Positions 1-10,939 of a DNA stretch of 37,514 nucleotides are shown piece by piece (positions within the stretch are counted from its first letter, which is position 1; every line of letters starts with the position of its first letter). This DNA is from Phoronis australis (taxonomy: Eukaryota; Phoronida; Phoronidae), in assembly GCA_002633005.1 (NCBI GenBank), contig NMRA01000591.1:85946-123459 (forward strand), written 5' to 3'. Below the pieces are notes generated by a model that worked only from the letters and a program-made list of their open reading frames with translations, searched no databases and was not told the origin of the DNA. Both the position numbers and the translations under genes were made by a program.

Positions 1-287
1 TTTTAATCGAAGCCTTAGTGAATCACTCAGAAACTCACAATTCTCTTTGTCAAACCTTAGGTTAACTTAAGAAGATTTCCAAAGCATTCGTGTCATTATT
101 GCCAACACAAAAAACGGATTTGGTCTTTTGGGCAATCGAAGACTATTTTAAATACAACAAACTTGTTACGAACTGATTGCACAAAATATAAAATGTGTAA
201 TAAGCATTACAAAAGAAGGGGGTTTCCCGCGCAAACGCTGTGAACCATAAACAAGTAGGTCTTTTAGTATCAAGTTAGCCGTTAAAC
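1..287. other. No recognisable gene
   Basis: I see no convincing open frame, splice-flanked exon or repeat structure here. It is AT-rich sequence leading into a tRNA-like SINE head. Confidence 0.5.
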
Positions 288-352
288 CGTGGTGGTGCAG
301 TGGTAAAGCAGGAGCGGTTTATCCGCCAGGTCGTGATTTCGAGTCTGTGGTA
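288..352 (+). repeat. tRNA-derived SINE head
   Basis: The stretch carries a pol III A box (TGGTGCAGTGG, 293-303) and a B-box-like GATTTCGAGTC (335-345), spaced as in a tRNA gene. The arms do not form a full cloverleaf with an intact acceptor stem, and a T-rich tail follows. That pattern suits the 5' head of a tRNA-derived SINE better than a functional tRNA. The 3' part of the element is unclear because a hAT-like MITE end lies directly downstream. Confidence 0.5.
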
Positions 353-437
353 CTTGTAGTTTTTCCTGTTTGACACTTTCTCCGTGTTTTTTTTGCCTTT
401 TTTTCTTGGATAGTACTTCGGGAATAAACAGAAAAAA

Positions 438-574
438 AAATCCTGGGCAGGAGGGGGGCAAACCCCCTCCCCCCATTTGGCGCTCACGTGATGCGCATCT
501 ACAATCGTGCTTTGAGCAAATGTTTACAGACAAAATGTTGGGCTCCCCCTTGTGATATCCTAGATCCGCCACTG
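438..574. mobile_element. hAT-like MITE fragment (CAGGGGCGGATCCAGG family)
   Basis: The right end reads CTAGATCCGCCACTG, a decayed reverse complement of the terminus CAGGAGCGGATCCAGGA seen at 26988. The left end (AATCCTGGGCAGG, then a G run) looks eroded. The C/G runs near both ends match the other family members in this window. There is no coding capacity. The CAG..CTG ends suggest hAT mobilisation, but I cannot see a clean 8-bp target duplication. Confidence 0.4.
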
Positions 575-894
575 CAGCAAGTTGTGAAAAGAGATAAATC
601 CTCGCCCTAATTCCTTCATTCAATTAATAAAATTGACATTTCAATGTTTCGATCTCATGCTAACTACCACCGATTCGATTTTTGTTATCCATTTCTTACT
701 TGGTGTCGTCACCCAGCACGTAACGTGTACAGGCTATTTGTGTATAACAATGAACTATGACCTATTTATAAAAGTAGGTCAACTAGGTCTCGAACAACAG
801 TAACAGTTAGCAGGGAACGGTACGATTTTTATTAAAATGATTATTACGCACTACAAAATCAGTTGACATTGCGAGTGAATGTTGAAATAACTAA

Positions 895-1190
895 CATATT
901 TAAGGCTTGTATAGGCTTTGTGTACCGAAAACATGTTTTCGTGACCGAATAATTAACCGATGTTTTTTGAGATTTTCAATCGCCCCACGTTATCGGCTTT
1001 TTCTGGGCTTCGGCAAATCGACTTTATTTGAACTTAGGAACACGAGTTCTCGAAAACGGCTCAGTGGATTTCGCTGAAACTTTCCAAACTTAATATTTAG
1101 TCATCAATCTCTAAAACACTATTAAGATATTCGATATAAAGGTATATTTTTGCGTAATGTAATAAAGACGAATACGACTTCGGTTTTTTA
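895..1190 (+). repeat. Dispersed repeat A, copy 1
   Basis: About 300 bp that aligns clearly with the reverse complement of 10650-10935. Shared blocks include the ends (GACGAATACGACTTC), a central GCAAATCGACTTT followed by GAACTTAGGAA, and AACTTTCC further on. It has no open frame. The identity of the element is unknown. Confidence 0.6.
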
Positions 1191-4100
1191 CTAAAAAGCC
1201 TTACGTTTTGCGAGTTGATTTGTAATAGAAACCAAACGAAAAGACTAATAAAAAATTCCTAACAGCGTTTTTATGTTACTGATGAACTTTTCATTAACAA
1301 AGGTTTCATTAAAATTGACCGAGGGCTTATTTTGCTTTGAATTTACATTTCTTACAAACTTTGACTTAAAAAGGTTTTTACGCAAAAATAGTAATGGTAA
1401 GTTAATACAAAACGTATTTTTATATTCCCTGATCTTTTTCCTTTCACAAAATATATACTTTTACTAGTTGACGAAGCTTAGTTTTTTATATACGAGCCAA
1501 ACTATGTATTAACATGTTAGACAAGGCGAACAGTGAGGCTATGAAATATTCCGAACAATGATCAAAGCTATGAAATGTCTTAAACTCTATCAGAGGCATG
1601 TTTTAAAGATACAAAATGTCAGAACGACCGATCACATGCAATAATTTGCTTTCGCTTCTAATTTTTAACCTGGGTACCAAGATTTTAAAACATATTTCTT
1701 CGATCTGCATTTTGCCCTGACGAATTAAAGATTTATGTTTTCATTAAATCGGTATCACAATGTGCCCTTTCACACAGGATTTCATTTCCATTACCAACAA
1801 GAAAATCGAAACCATCAGCCACTCAAGTAACACTTCAAAATTTATTGTATTTGGTCATTCCTATTTCGAACATGGCGCGTGTAAGCCTGTGCATCCCGCT
1901 TGATTTCAGCTGGTAACAGAAATGGAATAAGAAGTAAGAAATTTTCGATTTTTATGGAGCTAAGCGGGAAATGCAGCCGTTTTTCAAACTGCTGTTTTTA
2001 CATTGCGTTATCAATGTCTGCTCATTGGACAAGAATTTCCCAAGTTCACTTTGTTGCTTTCATTAAACTTAACTTGTTCAAACAAAGTGCATTTAAAAAA
2101 TGGTTGAATTGTTTAAGCTGTCACAGTTCGACATAGGCACGCACTGTGCCGAATCATTTACAGGTGCGTCGCAAAAGTGCGTAGAATCATCCAGCATTGA
2201 GTCAAATTATAGACAATATTTTGAAAGTCAAAATTTTAACTGCAAACTTTGTCGAATTTCGACGATGGCAATTTTTTATGAAGTACTGTGTACGCATGTG
2301 TAGTACGAGAGTCTTACCCAATACACCTTGGACGGAATAATTTGACCCAGTTCTCTAAAAAATAATTTTAACCCTTGTGTTAATTCAAGTTAATATCCAG
2401 TGATGTTTTGAGCTTTAACATTGTATTTCATCCCTAAAAAGAAATTCAAATCGTAGTATTTTGTGACCTGCGAGTACCGAGCGAGTTAGTAAGGAAAGCT
2501 TGTGATTGTGGCACATTTTAATGCCGAACAGCACGCAAAAAGGTATCCGTTGTCAGATAAAATACCAAAAGCTGTTAACAGTCCTAAGAAAACTGTTGTT
2601 AGGGCAAATTTATCCAAAAAAACGTTCATATTATTGGCGTTTTTGTTTACTTTACAAACTTAAAAACTCTTGTTTGGATGGCGCTCTCTCTACAGGCGTT
2701 TTGCGTCCTTTGTGCAGCTGTTTCTCCGCAAATGTGCCTAAACGTTGGTAAGCAGACTTTTTCTCTACACAGTTCAGGGACTACGATGACGGTGTTCATG
2801 TGTGTCCATTGTTTTTAATGTTTAACGCTTTTTGAAAATTTGTGCTTGATGCCAGAAAATAATATCATGCTTTTATTTTAACGATAGAAACGACGAATAA
2901 AGAATTAAGATATTCTTGCAGTATATCAATATGTATTAAGAACAAACGATGTAATAAACCCCACAGGTGACATCAAGTTCCGTTATAGTAGTGGTACCGT
3001 AATGTTAGTAAAGTTGCTGACATTTGACTCATTTTTTTCTGTCCTCTTCCTCTTCACGGGGTTGTGTCCTCTTGAGGCATCAATAAATTGGTCAAACGCA
3101 AATGCGACCAGCACCCAACTGTTTCAATTTGTCCACACCACACGATTCACAGTGGACAAGCTGTAATTTAGAGAGCGAACCACTGGCGATGATGAGCATT
3201 TCAAAACCACAGGCATCTTGTTCACTCTGCAGGTATAATGCCACAATCTGATTGTTGTAATTTTGACAACATAGTTACCCTCAGTACATGTATGTAATGC
3301 ATAGTATTATTGACGTAAAGAGGAAAAATGGTTGTACCGTACTACAACCATTTTTCTATTTGCAATTGGAGCAAATAAAGGTAACTCAAAATAATTCCGA
3401 AGATACTGAGGTGTTTCATATCGGACGATATTTTGAGAAACATGATTGAAGAAAAAGACATAAACGGCGTTTTTTCAAAATTTAAAACCAAAGAATGCTG
3501 TGTTGCAAAATTAACTTTTGCAATAGTACGGCAAATACAGGACCATATGAATTTCAACTTTCGTCAAAGAAGAGAATAACCCAGTAATACGTAATCACAA
3601 AGTAACAAACCTCATCGTCCTATGAATCCCCAATAAATGAAACTCCCTTTTTATCCTTTGATGGATAAAACATTGGTTTTCGTTCCAACTTTAATTTTGA
3701 ATTGTACATTGTACCATACAGGAAGTTGTAAGGTTTCTTTTTTTCCTTTTCATTGTTTAAAATTGAACATACATGTAAATACACACAACGTACCGAGAGT
3801 GGCATTGATGACGTAATATCCCACGAGACATTCTTCCGCCTATCGACCGAGACCGAAGTTTCTTTCATTTCTGTCGGCAGATTTTTAAGTACTTCACTCA
3901 GACTAGTCACGTAGAGCATCACACCCTACATGAATGTACTTGCGCGTTAGGTAGCAAGTTTTCTCCAGTAAAAGAAACAGCTTTAAATGTAACGATTTAT
4001 TACTTGACAAAGAGATAACTAAGATCAAATAACGGTAGCAGTGCATAGAACTACATGTAGTAACGTCTCCTGAAAATAGTTAAAAAACAACAATATTTGA

Positions 4101-4540
4101 TATTGTAGTTCCGAGGAATCGGCTCCTGAGTTGCAAACTATGTAATATTTAGCAATTGATCGCGGATCCGACTGATCGGCCACTGGGAATACAGCCCTGT
4201 CCTGAGAGTGGCAAACACAGCTCTCTCATGCACGCATCCCGCAAAAAATGGGGTCGAGTTTTTGAGNGTTTGTTCGTATTGCGGTTTGTAATAGACTGAT
4301 ATCACAGGATCTTAATGGCCTAATTCAAATGTTAGCCAGCTAAACAAGTAAAATGAAGATGGAATTTTGAGCGCCATGTTCATTAAAACGCCGCTAGAAA
4401 TTACGTGTTTTGAACTATCTGAAATGGAACGGCAAATAAAATACAATTTGTATCATTATGCGCAGGGCAGCCAATTAAGGAATGTGTCCCATTTTGCTAT
4501 GGGGTGTTCAAAATCCAAAGAAGAACATTTTTACTCCTAT
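1191..4540. other. No recognisable gene
   Basis: This long stretch contains only short open frames without recognisable domains, and I could not pair any of them with splice sites into a supported exon. It contains one compact hairpin (3325-3356) and a single N at 4267. Undetected small or fast-evolving exons cannot be excluded. Confidence 0.4.
3325..3356. repeat. Short perfect hairpin
   Basis: Two 13-base arms (AAAAATGGTTGTA and its exact complement) enclose a 6-base spacer, CCGTAC. There is no T tract or adjacent gene to give it a role. It may be a remnant of a small foldback element. Confidence 0.5.
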
Positions 4541-4544
4541 AATA

Positions 4545-6200
4545 TATTGTATTTCAATTACGACTACCTATTAAACAGAATGGACAAAATAAATTGCCTT
4601 GTCCAAAAAAGTCTGCACACGCAACAGTATCAACAATATAGGGTTCTCGAATGAAACACAATATTTTTAAGAGTATCAAAACTCATCCACTAGATTCTGA
4701 ATCCAAAGAATCAGTATTACCTTATTATTGGACAAAATTGTCAACTCAACCTGAGTTATTGCACACACTCGTGATTTGAAATACAAAATTCTCTTCAAGA
4801 AAACGCAAGAAGGAAGTCTTATTATTGTTAACAACTTCTGAAAAAAATAATCGAAACAATATGTCAAAGGCATAGACAATTCATAACAACTTCCTTAGAA
4901 GTTTGTACTTGTACCTTCATTCAAGTACTTATATGTGACGATACCATAGGCGGGCAACCCGAATTAAAGAAAACACCTTGGTTCTGTGTCACATACATAC
5001 CTTTACTGAAAAAAAAAACAACAAAATTACAGCAATCAAGGAGATATCAAAATCCACCAAGCTGACACTGCATACCGGGTAACATTGCACACTAACTAAA
5101 CAGCAAAACCTATAAACAGTAGCTACTTTAGAAGTTAAGTCAATTACAGACTAAAGAGAATAAGCAACTCACTGACCAAGTTTTAGTTAACTATAAAACA
5201 CAGTAGAAGAGAAAACAAAATAACAAAATTTCAACTTACTTAATGTGAAGGCCTGTGGCGGCTTAAACCGAACATCCGTCTCAGAATATACGAATCAATA
5301 AATCTATTACTGGACTTACGGTACGTGGAGATGGCTGCGTTTCGTCCTCTTCTCGAGGTCTTCATCAGGCCGCTGCGGTTTCACTTACCTAGGACATGGG
5401 ATAGGGTGCTGAAGAGAATCCCGCGGAAACTGTACGACAGATCACATGACAAGTCACGGGACAACTCGGTGGCCTGATGAAGTCCTCGAGAGGAGGACGC
5501 AACGTAGCCATCTCCAAATACCGTAAGTCCAGTAATAGATTTATTGATTCTTATACTATGACCCAAGTGGATGACTGGAAACATTCATCGTATTATCTGT
5601 CTCAGAAGATTGTCAGAAAACTAATGCAGTTGGTGTGAATTCATCTCCATAACAAAGACAAAGACAAAGGTTCAATGAAATACAAGGGCCCACAAGACAC
5701 TGCAAGAAGAGGAGACACCACTAAAAACTACATTAAGCAAAACAAACACTGGCTTGGTGAACTAACATTATGGACAACCCATATATATTCAACTTTTATT
5801 GGCAATTATTTTCAGCAAATTTCCATGTAACTTACATCGCAAAATGTCCCAAAAAGCTCAAAAAGAACAGTTTTATGCCATTGGCACTCTGTCAGTTTGT
5901 AAAGCCGTGACTGGATAGCAGCTTTAAAATCGTTTAGTACCGGTATTAAAAGTCCCAACTACACTTTACTTGTGTAAAACATCATTTAGTAAAGGATTTC
6001 GAGCCGAGAACAAGCTGAGAACAATTTTGTTTATGGTAAGAATGGTTTTGATAAATAGTTATTTTTGTGGAAGGCTGGCTTACTGCCAATTTTATAATAT
6101 CAACGACATAAGTGCAGAAATAGTATTTGAAGTAAAATTTTGTACCAGCCTATTTTATGCTGTAGTTTGTTATTATCACAAAAAGAACCAATACCTGTGA
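4545..6200 (-). repeat. 3' flank of AKR unit 1 (duplicated segment)
   Basis: Bases 4545-4890 match 10940-11330 in the same orientation, with shared words such as CAAAACTCATCCA, TCTTCAAGAAAACGC and GTCAAAGGCATGGACA (one change). The 5790-6200 part matches 11370-12089, and its last 200 bases also match 16350-16523. This is the region downstream of the AKR reading frame. The poly(A) signal kept in the other copies is changed here to CATAAA on the minus strand (6030-6035). Bases from about 5030 to 5790 are absent from unit 2 and include the foldback at 5292. Confidence 0.7.
5292..5550. mobile_element. Foldback element with hammerhead-like arms
   Basis: Two 80-bp inverted arms (5292-5371 and 5471-5550) differ at only about six positions and enclose 99 bp of unrelated sequence. 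Each arm, read towards its outer end, contains CTGATGA, one extra A, a stem-loop, then GAAAC (left arm, minus strand) or GCAAC (right arm, plus strand). This is the core layout of a hammerhead ribozyme, as found in the terminal repeats of Penelope-like retroelements. It interrupts the duplicated AKR flank, so it is younger than the duplication or was lost from unit 2. There is no coding capacity. Confidence 0.6.
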
Positions 6201-7293
6201 TCAGGCTTTCCCGCCACGCCCCATACTAGTATTCATCACGTCAATCTTACTGTATGGATAAGGCTTTCCGGGATTGGATACGTCATTCAGAACCTTCATT
6301 TGCTCCTCTGACAACTCCCAACCATTTCCGGCACCCATGTTGTCCTCCAGCTGCGAAAGATTGCGAGCTCCGATTATTACAGAATCCACAGCGTCTCTCT
6401 GCAGAAGCCAACAAAGGGAAACTTGCGCCACCGACTTGCCGCATTCTTTGGCAATCGCGTCCAAGGCGTCGAGAATATCCTATGTCTTCTCAGTTCCTTG
6501 TTGCTCAAAGGATGCTAATACATTCAAAGCGCCTGGCTTTGATTGATGCTCAATTCTTGTATCTGGTGCTGGCTCAGTCATTCCACGATGGAACCTTCCA
6601 CTTAGCCAACCACCTCTAAGCGGACTCCATGGCAAGCAACCAATACCTTCATTACGGCACACATCCACCAGTTCGTGCTCCACTTCTCGACACAACAGAC
6701 TGTATTGGTTTTGCAAGCTGATGAAGGGGTTAAAAGCTGATGAAGGGGTTAAGTCCCATCTTCTTACAAGTATCTGCCAGTTTCTGAAGTTGCCATCCGC
6801 AGAAGTTACTTGCTCCCAGATAACGGACCTTTCCGATGCGAACAAGATCATCAAATGTACGGACAAGCTCTTCAAGAGGCGTGCCCCGATCCCACAGGTG
6901 ACACTGATAAAGCTCAATGTAATTAGTCTGAAGTCTGCGCAAACTTTCGTCGACGCTCCACATAATGTGTTTACGACTCAAACCTATGCAGTTGACATCA
7001 CTTTGATCCATCGGGGCAAACACCTTGGTTGCCAGAACTAAATCATCTCGCTTTCCCCTCTTTTTCAACCAGTTACCAATAAATTCTTCGGATTGGCCAT
7101 TGGCATAGAAGTTTACTGTATCTATGAAGTTTCCACCCAGGTTGATATACCGATCCAAGATACTGAAGGATTGAGGCTCATCGGATTGTCGTACAAGCCA
7201 CGTATTCTTGTCACCAAAGGTCATGGCTTCAAGACAAAGGTTGGATACTTTCAGGCCAGATCGGCCCAAAAAATTGTTCTGGACGGCTGCAAT
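6201..7293 (-). pseudogene. Aldo/keto reductase pseudogene (AKR copy 1)
   Basis: A full-length relative of the AKR at 12090-13163, broken in three places. The ancestral start codon is ATT instead of ATG (7293-7291). A 19-bp tandem duplication near 6725-6760 (AAGCTGATGAAGGGGTTA repeated) inserts a frameshift and an in-frame TAA after the LNPFIS motif. The Trp codon after EKT is TAG (6482-6480). Between the lesions the protein is still well conserved: the D, Y and K of the catalytic tetrad are readable (FIDTVNFYANG, LATKV), as are YQCHLWD with the His and the C-terminal NADPH-binding GARNLSQLEDN. An in-frame ATG exists 25 codons upstream (7368), but the frame from it still runs into the duplication. 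The conserved protein suggests recent inactivation. Residual transcription is possible because the promoter motif is intact. Confidence 0.9.
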
Positions 7294-7394
7294 TTCGAAC
7301 ACGTCGAACAAGTTACACCTGTCAGATGTGTTTAATAGAAAACAACTGTAAATCAGGTCTATTCGCACTGAGCACAGAAGAAGCGAATGATTTC

Positions 7395-7407
7395 TGCTGC
7401 GTCATGC
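7395..7407 (-). promoter_or_regulatory. Antioxidant response / Maf-type element, AKR copy 1
   Basis: TGCTGCGTCATGC on the plus strand, or GCATGACGCAGCA in gene orientation. It fits the CNC-bZIP/small Maf (Nrf2-type) consensus RTGACNNNGCR exactly. It lies about 102 bp upstream of the lost start codon. It is identical, with at least 12 flanking bases, to the site before copy 2. Confidence 0.55.
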
Positions 7408-9180
7408 TAACACAAAAAACTAACACGCACTATCCGGCTGATAGTGACCCTGGGAACCACTAAAGTTATCGCTCTAACGGATATACCTGAAGCCACCTAT
7501 TGCCTGACCCTGAACTTGGTTCCCAGGCTTCGCACTTTGACGCTACTGATTGTTGGCGAAACAAAACAGGCTCGGGGCCGGGGTTTTTACTCTTTTATTT
7601 TCAGCTGTATAAGTAGTAGTAGTGCGTAAACTGAAAATAACAAAAAAAAAAGCTATTATCAGATTTACACGTTACATAATACGACATACATGTATGTAAC
7701 AACTCAATTCTCCGGACAATGCCCAAGAAAATGACGCCGTGCAAAAGGGCATATATTAAGCTAGTCCAATAGAATGCGATCAAAACGTTAAATACACCGG
7801 ACCGAACATGAGGAAAACTAATGTACTAACGAATGCAAATAAACTAGTTTATATAAAGAAACACGAGTACTTACGCCAATATCGCCCCAAGTCCAACCAA
7901 AACTCCGCTGAAAAACTTTATGCACAACGTTTGTGGAATGACATTCGAAAAAAGGCGGCACGAGAATAAATTGTCAGAGAAAGCGACATCTGGTGCAAGA
8001 ACTACACAGTAGTCTACTTACCAAGGCGGGAAACGTGTATTCGTACGCGTAAATCAGAATAACATAAAATGGCAGTCTGCATTAATACTGATATAATAGG
8101 TAAATCTGAGAACATGAAGCTCTGTCACGGTAGTGTCGTCCTCAGTGAGAGTGCCGCAGTCGCGGACAACCAAGGCCGCGGAGAGACTTTAGATTGGCAG
8201 GTTCCCACAGTGATCGCTGAACCCAAAAATTTTAGATTTTGCATTGAGTTAGTGCTTGGATTTCACCAAGGGCTTCAGTGTCCATCAAACATCAACTTTC
8301 CCACATTTAGTCGCCGGAATTTCCAAACGTCACCTGGCGATACTGCCCGCCTTTCAGTTCAGTCCCCGTGAACGGATTCGATTGTTTTAACAGTATCAAA
8401 ATACTTTGTAATCCTGATCAGTCGCTGAGAAATGCTAGTTGCATTTCCTGTACTTGCTGCCCGAAACCGACTGCAAGTGGGAAGAATGGGCTTTTATGTG
8501 CGTGCAGAAGTCTGGGTCCCCGGTTAGTTAGCAGTTTTATTACACCTGAAGTCAGTAACGCAGTATGATTCATCCATTGTTGGTTTCTCAAAACATTTGA
8601 GTTCACGGACATTCAAGGCATTACAAATCGTACCTAAGGAGATAGACTCTGATACAGTCCCATTTAGCCTGTATAAGCATTGGTTTGGGTGAGAATAATT
8701 TGGAAACAGAATCGCAATGCAGGCTACAAAAACATGGACTCAAGATGATTCACGGCCTCACACCTCAACGGCATAATTTTCATTCTTTACTACCGAGAGC
8801 CACTTCCGAAGCATGTCGAGTTCACGAACAAACCGAAAAAAAAAAACGAAAAAAAACCCGATACACTCGCTTTCCTCTCAGCTTTTTGTTCGCACAAGCG
8901 GGAACGATGAGCAACACTTCAGCGGCACATACAATGTAATCTGCAGCTGAAAAATCAGTGACGTCGCCACGTCGTGTAGTACTGAGCTTCGTTAAAGGTT
9001 AATGCGACCTCTCTGCGATTTGACATTGACCGTATACAAGTTGATGTGAATACCGCTTAAGACAATAAAAATAGATGACATTCTCCTTTCAACTTTTCTA
9101 GTTTGTAATAAATTTCTGGTTCATTTTTAAAAATGGTATCAGACGGCTGTAGGGAATTTAGTTTCGTGAAATACATGTGC
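7408..9180 (-). repeat. 5' flank of AKR unit 1 (duplicated segment)
   Basis: No gene is recognisable. Several blocks match the 5' flank of copy 2 (13290-14000): around 7450-7560 against 13310-13410, 8200 against 13485, 8360 against 13590, 8465 against 13670, and 9110-9180 against 13910-13990. The 7450-7560 block also matches copy 3 (18025-18150). The CCAAT box seen in copy 2 is degraded here to GCAAT. The many short frames in this stretch show no known domain. Confidence 0.55.
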
Positions 9181-9630
9181 TGGTTTTTATTGAAACAACC
9201 TTTCCTCATTGTACATGTAAATACCATGGGTACGCATGGATGAGTACCTCGTGGGGGTTAGTTTGGCGGGCTATATCCCCACTTATTTCAGTGCTTCGCC
9301 GCCCATGGAATCTTAATCATTTGAACTGGCCAGATTTGAAGGAGTTGGCTGTACACTTTTTGGGTTTCTAAACGATGTGCGTTAAAAATGTCCCCCGTTA
9401 ATAATGGCATTTTTCTTGTGAACTTGGCATGTGTTTACCAAACTCTTCCACCATGTTGAATTTTTTTCATTAACCAACTTCCCCACCCATGTTACTAAGT
9501 GAGTTTACGAAAGATGATATATGCACAATGATGTTAAGACCAAGTGAGCCACAGTTTTAGTGAAATTTTATTTTTTCTTCTTACTCCATGCAAATTCAAC
9601 AGAGCGTTTTTTCCATTTTTTAATAAACCA
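9181..9630. other. No recognisable gene
   Basis: AT-rich sequence between the AKR unit and the next MITE. One short frame (9177-9371) has no recognisable domain and no supporting splice sites. Confidence 0.4.
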
Positions 9631-9771
9631 GGCGTGCGTTCAGTAGACGCTAGGACCTAGCTGAAACCTAGTCAAAGTCACTTGTTCTCATTTAAAATGC
9701 ACGGCAATATCTCACGTAATCTCGCGAAATCTTGCTTTTTAGCGAGGTCCTAGCGTTACTGAACGGGAGGC
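9631..9771. mobile_element. MITE family B, copy 1
   Basis: About 140 bp with inverted ends: GCGTTCAGTAGACGCTAGG on the left and CTAGCGTTACTGAACG on the right, with AGGACCT/AGGTCCT inside. The same ends and an inner CTTTTTAGCGAGGTCCT recur at 17831-17968. It is non-coding. The transposase family is not clear from the ends. Confidence 0.7.
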
Positions 9772-10129
9772 AGGTCATGGCGATCGAAGTCTTCAAAAGA
9801 TGTGTAAGCTCAGGCAGCAAGAGCGATCTCACCACGCAAATTTTACCCACAGCACTGATCTGAACGACTTTTCTGACCACAGACCTATTGCACGTTCACT
9901 TTTCACAGCTCTTAGATCAAAAATAAAACGTTGCGTATCTTTTGAATTGGCCGGCACACACTTTTACTCCTATACATGTAGTTGAGAATGATTCTTTAGA
10001 GTCAATTTACATTTCTTGAAGAGATTCCGGTATCATCCTAAAGTTCTGTCGTTTAGAACCAGTCAAAATATTTCGATTTTTCATTGTTAGTTTATAGTTT
10101 AGAGAATTCAGCAAATTGCACACGATAAT

Positions 10130-10640
10130 CGAAATAATGTTTTTTAAAGAGACTTGACAGAGTAGCCGGATAAAGTTGTAGTGTAGTCAGGATACTGAAG
10201 TATCTTGATTTATCTATTACCTTAAATTCTCAACAACTTTTAAACTTCTGTACTATTATCTCAACGCGAAGTACAGACAATTACGGTGATATTTGTTCCT
10301 CACCTTTACATCCAGGTTCAGCTTCATGAAATCAGACGCCGCGCTGCTTTGTAAATTGCTTAATTGAGAATTTGAAACTAAAATCCATTTGCAGGTGTTT
10401 CCGAAACCAAATAATTTTAAGAGACGTGAAACATCAATTCCCAAGGCAGTAAATAAAAAAGGCTTCTTCAAAATCGACTATTGTTACAAAAACCCAAAGA
10501 ATTGCCGATTCACGGTAATGTACATGAAGAAAATCGTACAGTGTTCATGTGTTTTGACAGATAAACCACACAGATAGAAATATAGTATGATCAGGTTGAA
10601 TTATTTTTTTGAGAACTTTAAGCATTTCATAACTAAGGAA
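10130..10640 (-). mobile_element. Decayed L1-type LINE reverse transcriptase fragment, copy 1
   Basis: Minus-strand translation in shifting frames resembles the L1-clade reverse transcriptase in order: a PDQ..F motif with a GENT-like block (near 10600-10540), FVTIVDFEEAF for the catalytic IDFEKAFD block (about 10500), LKLFGFGNTCKWI, a CKGEEQISP remnant of RQGDPISP (about 10310), and QYPDYTT for the YADD catalytic motif (about 10190). Stops and frameshifts are frequent, so it is inactive. Its first part aligns with the fragment at 15050-15190. Confidence 0.75.
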
Positions 10641-10649
10641 TTTTTGTAA

Positions 10650-10935
10650 AAATGGAAGTCGTATTCGTCTTTGTTACATTAGTTTACGCAAAAACTATAG
10701 GCTTTATCATTGAAAATCCTAAAGTTCCTTCGAAATTGATTAATAGATATTAGGTTGGGAAAGTTTCGGCGAAATTCAACACGCTGTTTTCAAGAACTCG
10801 TATTCCTAAGTTCAAAGTCGATTTGCTGAAGCCGAAAAAATTCGATTAAACAGTGACAAGTGGAAATCTCAAAGTCTTAAAATCGGTTACGTAATCGGCG
10901 AAAACTTGTTTTCGGTCTATATAACCTATAACATA
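10650..10935 (-). repeat. Dispersed repeat A, copy 2 (inverted)
   Basis: Reverse-complement match of the repeat at 895-1190. It abuts the 5' (higher-coordinate) edge of the LINE fragment, so it could be an unrelated insertion or upstream sequence of the same element. Confidence 0.6.
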
Positions 10936-10939
10936 TTAT

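Noticed and set aside
288-352. Functional tRNA gene
   Set aside because: A and B boxes are present but the cloverleaf is incomplete and the B box departs from GGTTCGANTCC; a SINE head fits better.
6254-6619. Plus-strand frames of 90-121 codons opposite AKR copy 1 (and similar ones opposite copies 2 and 3)
   Set aside because: They are antisense shadows of the conserved AKR sequence, kept open by its codon pattern.
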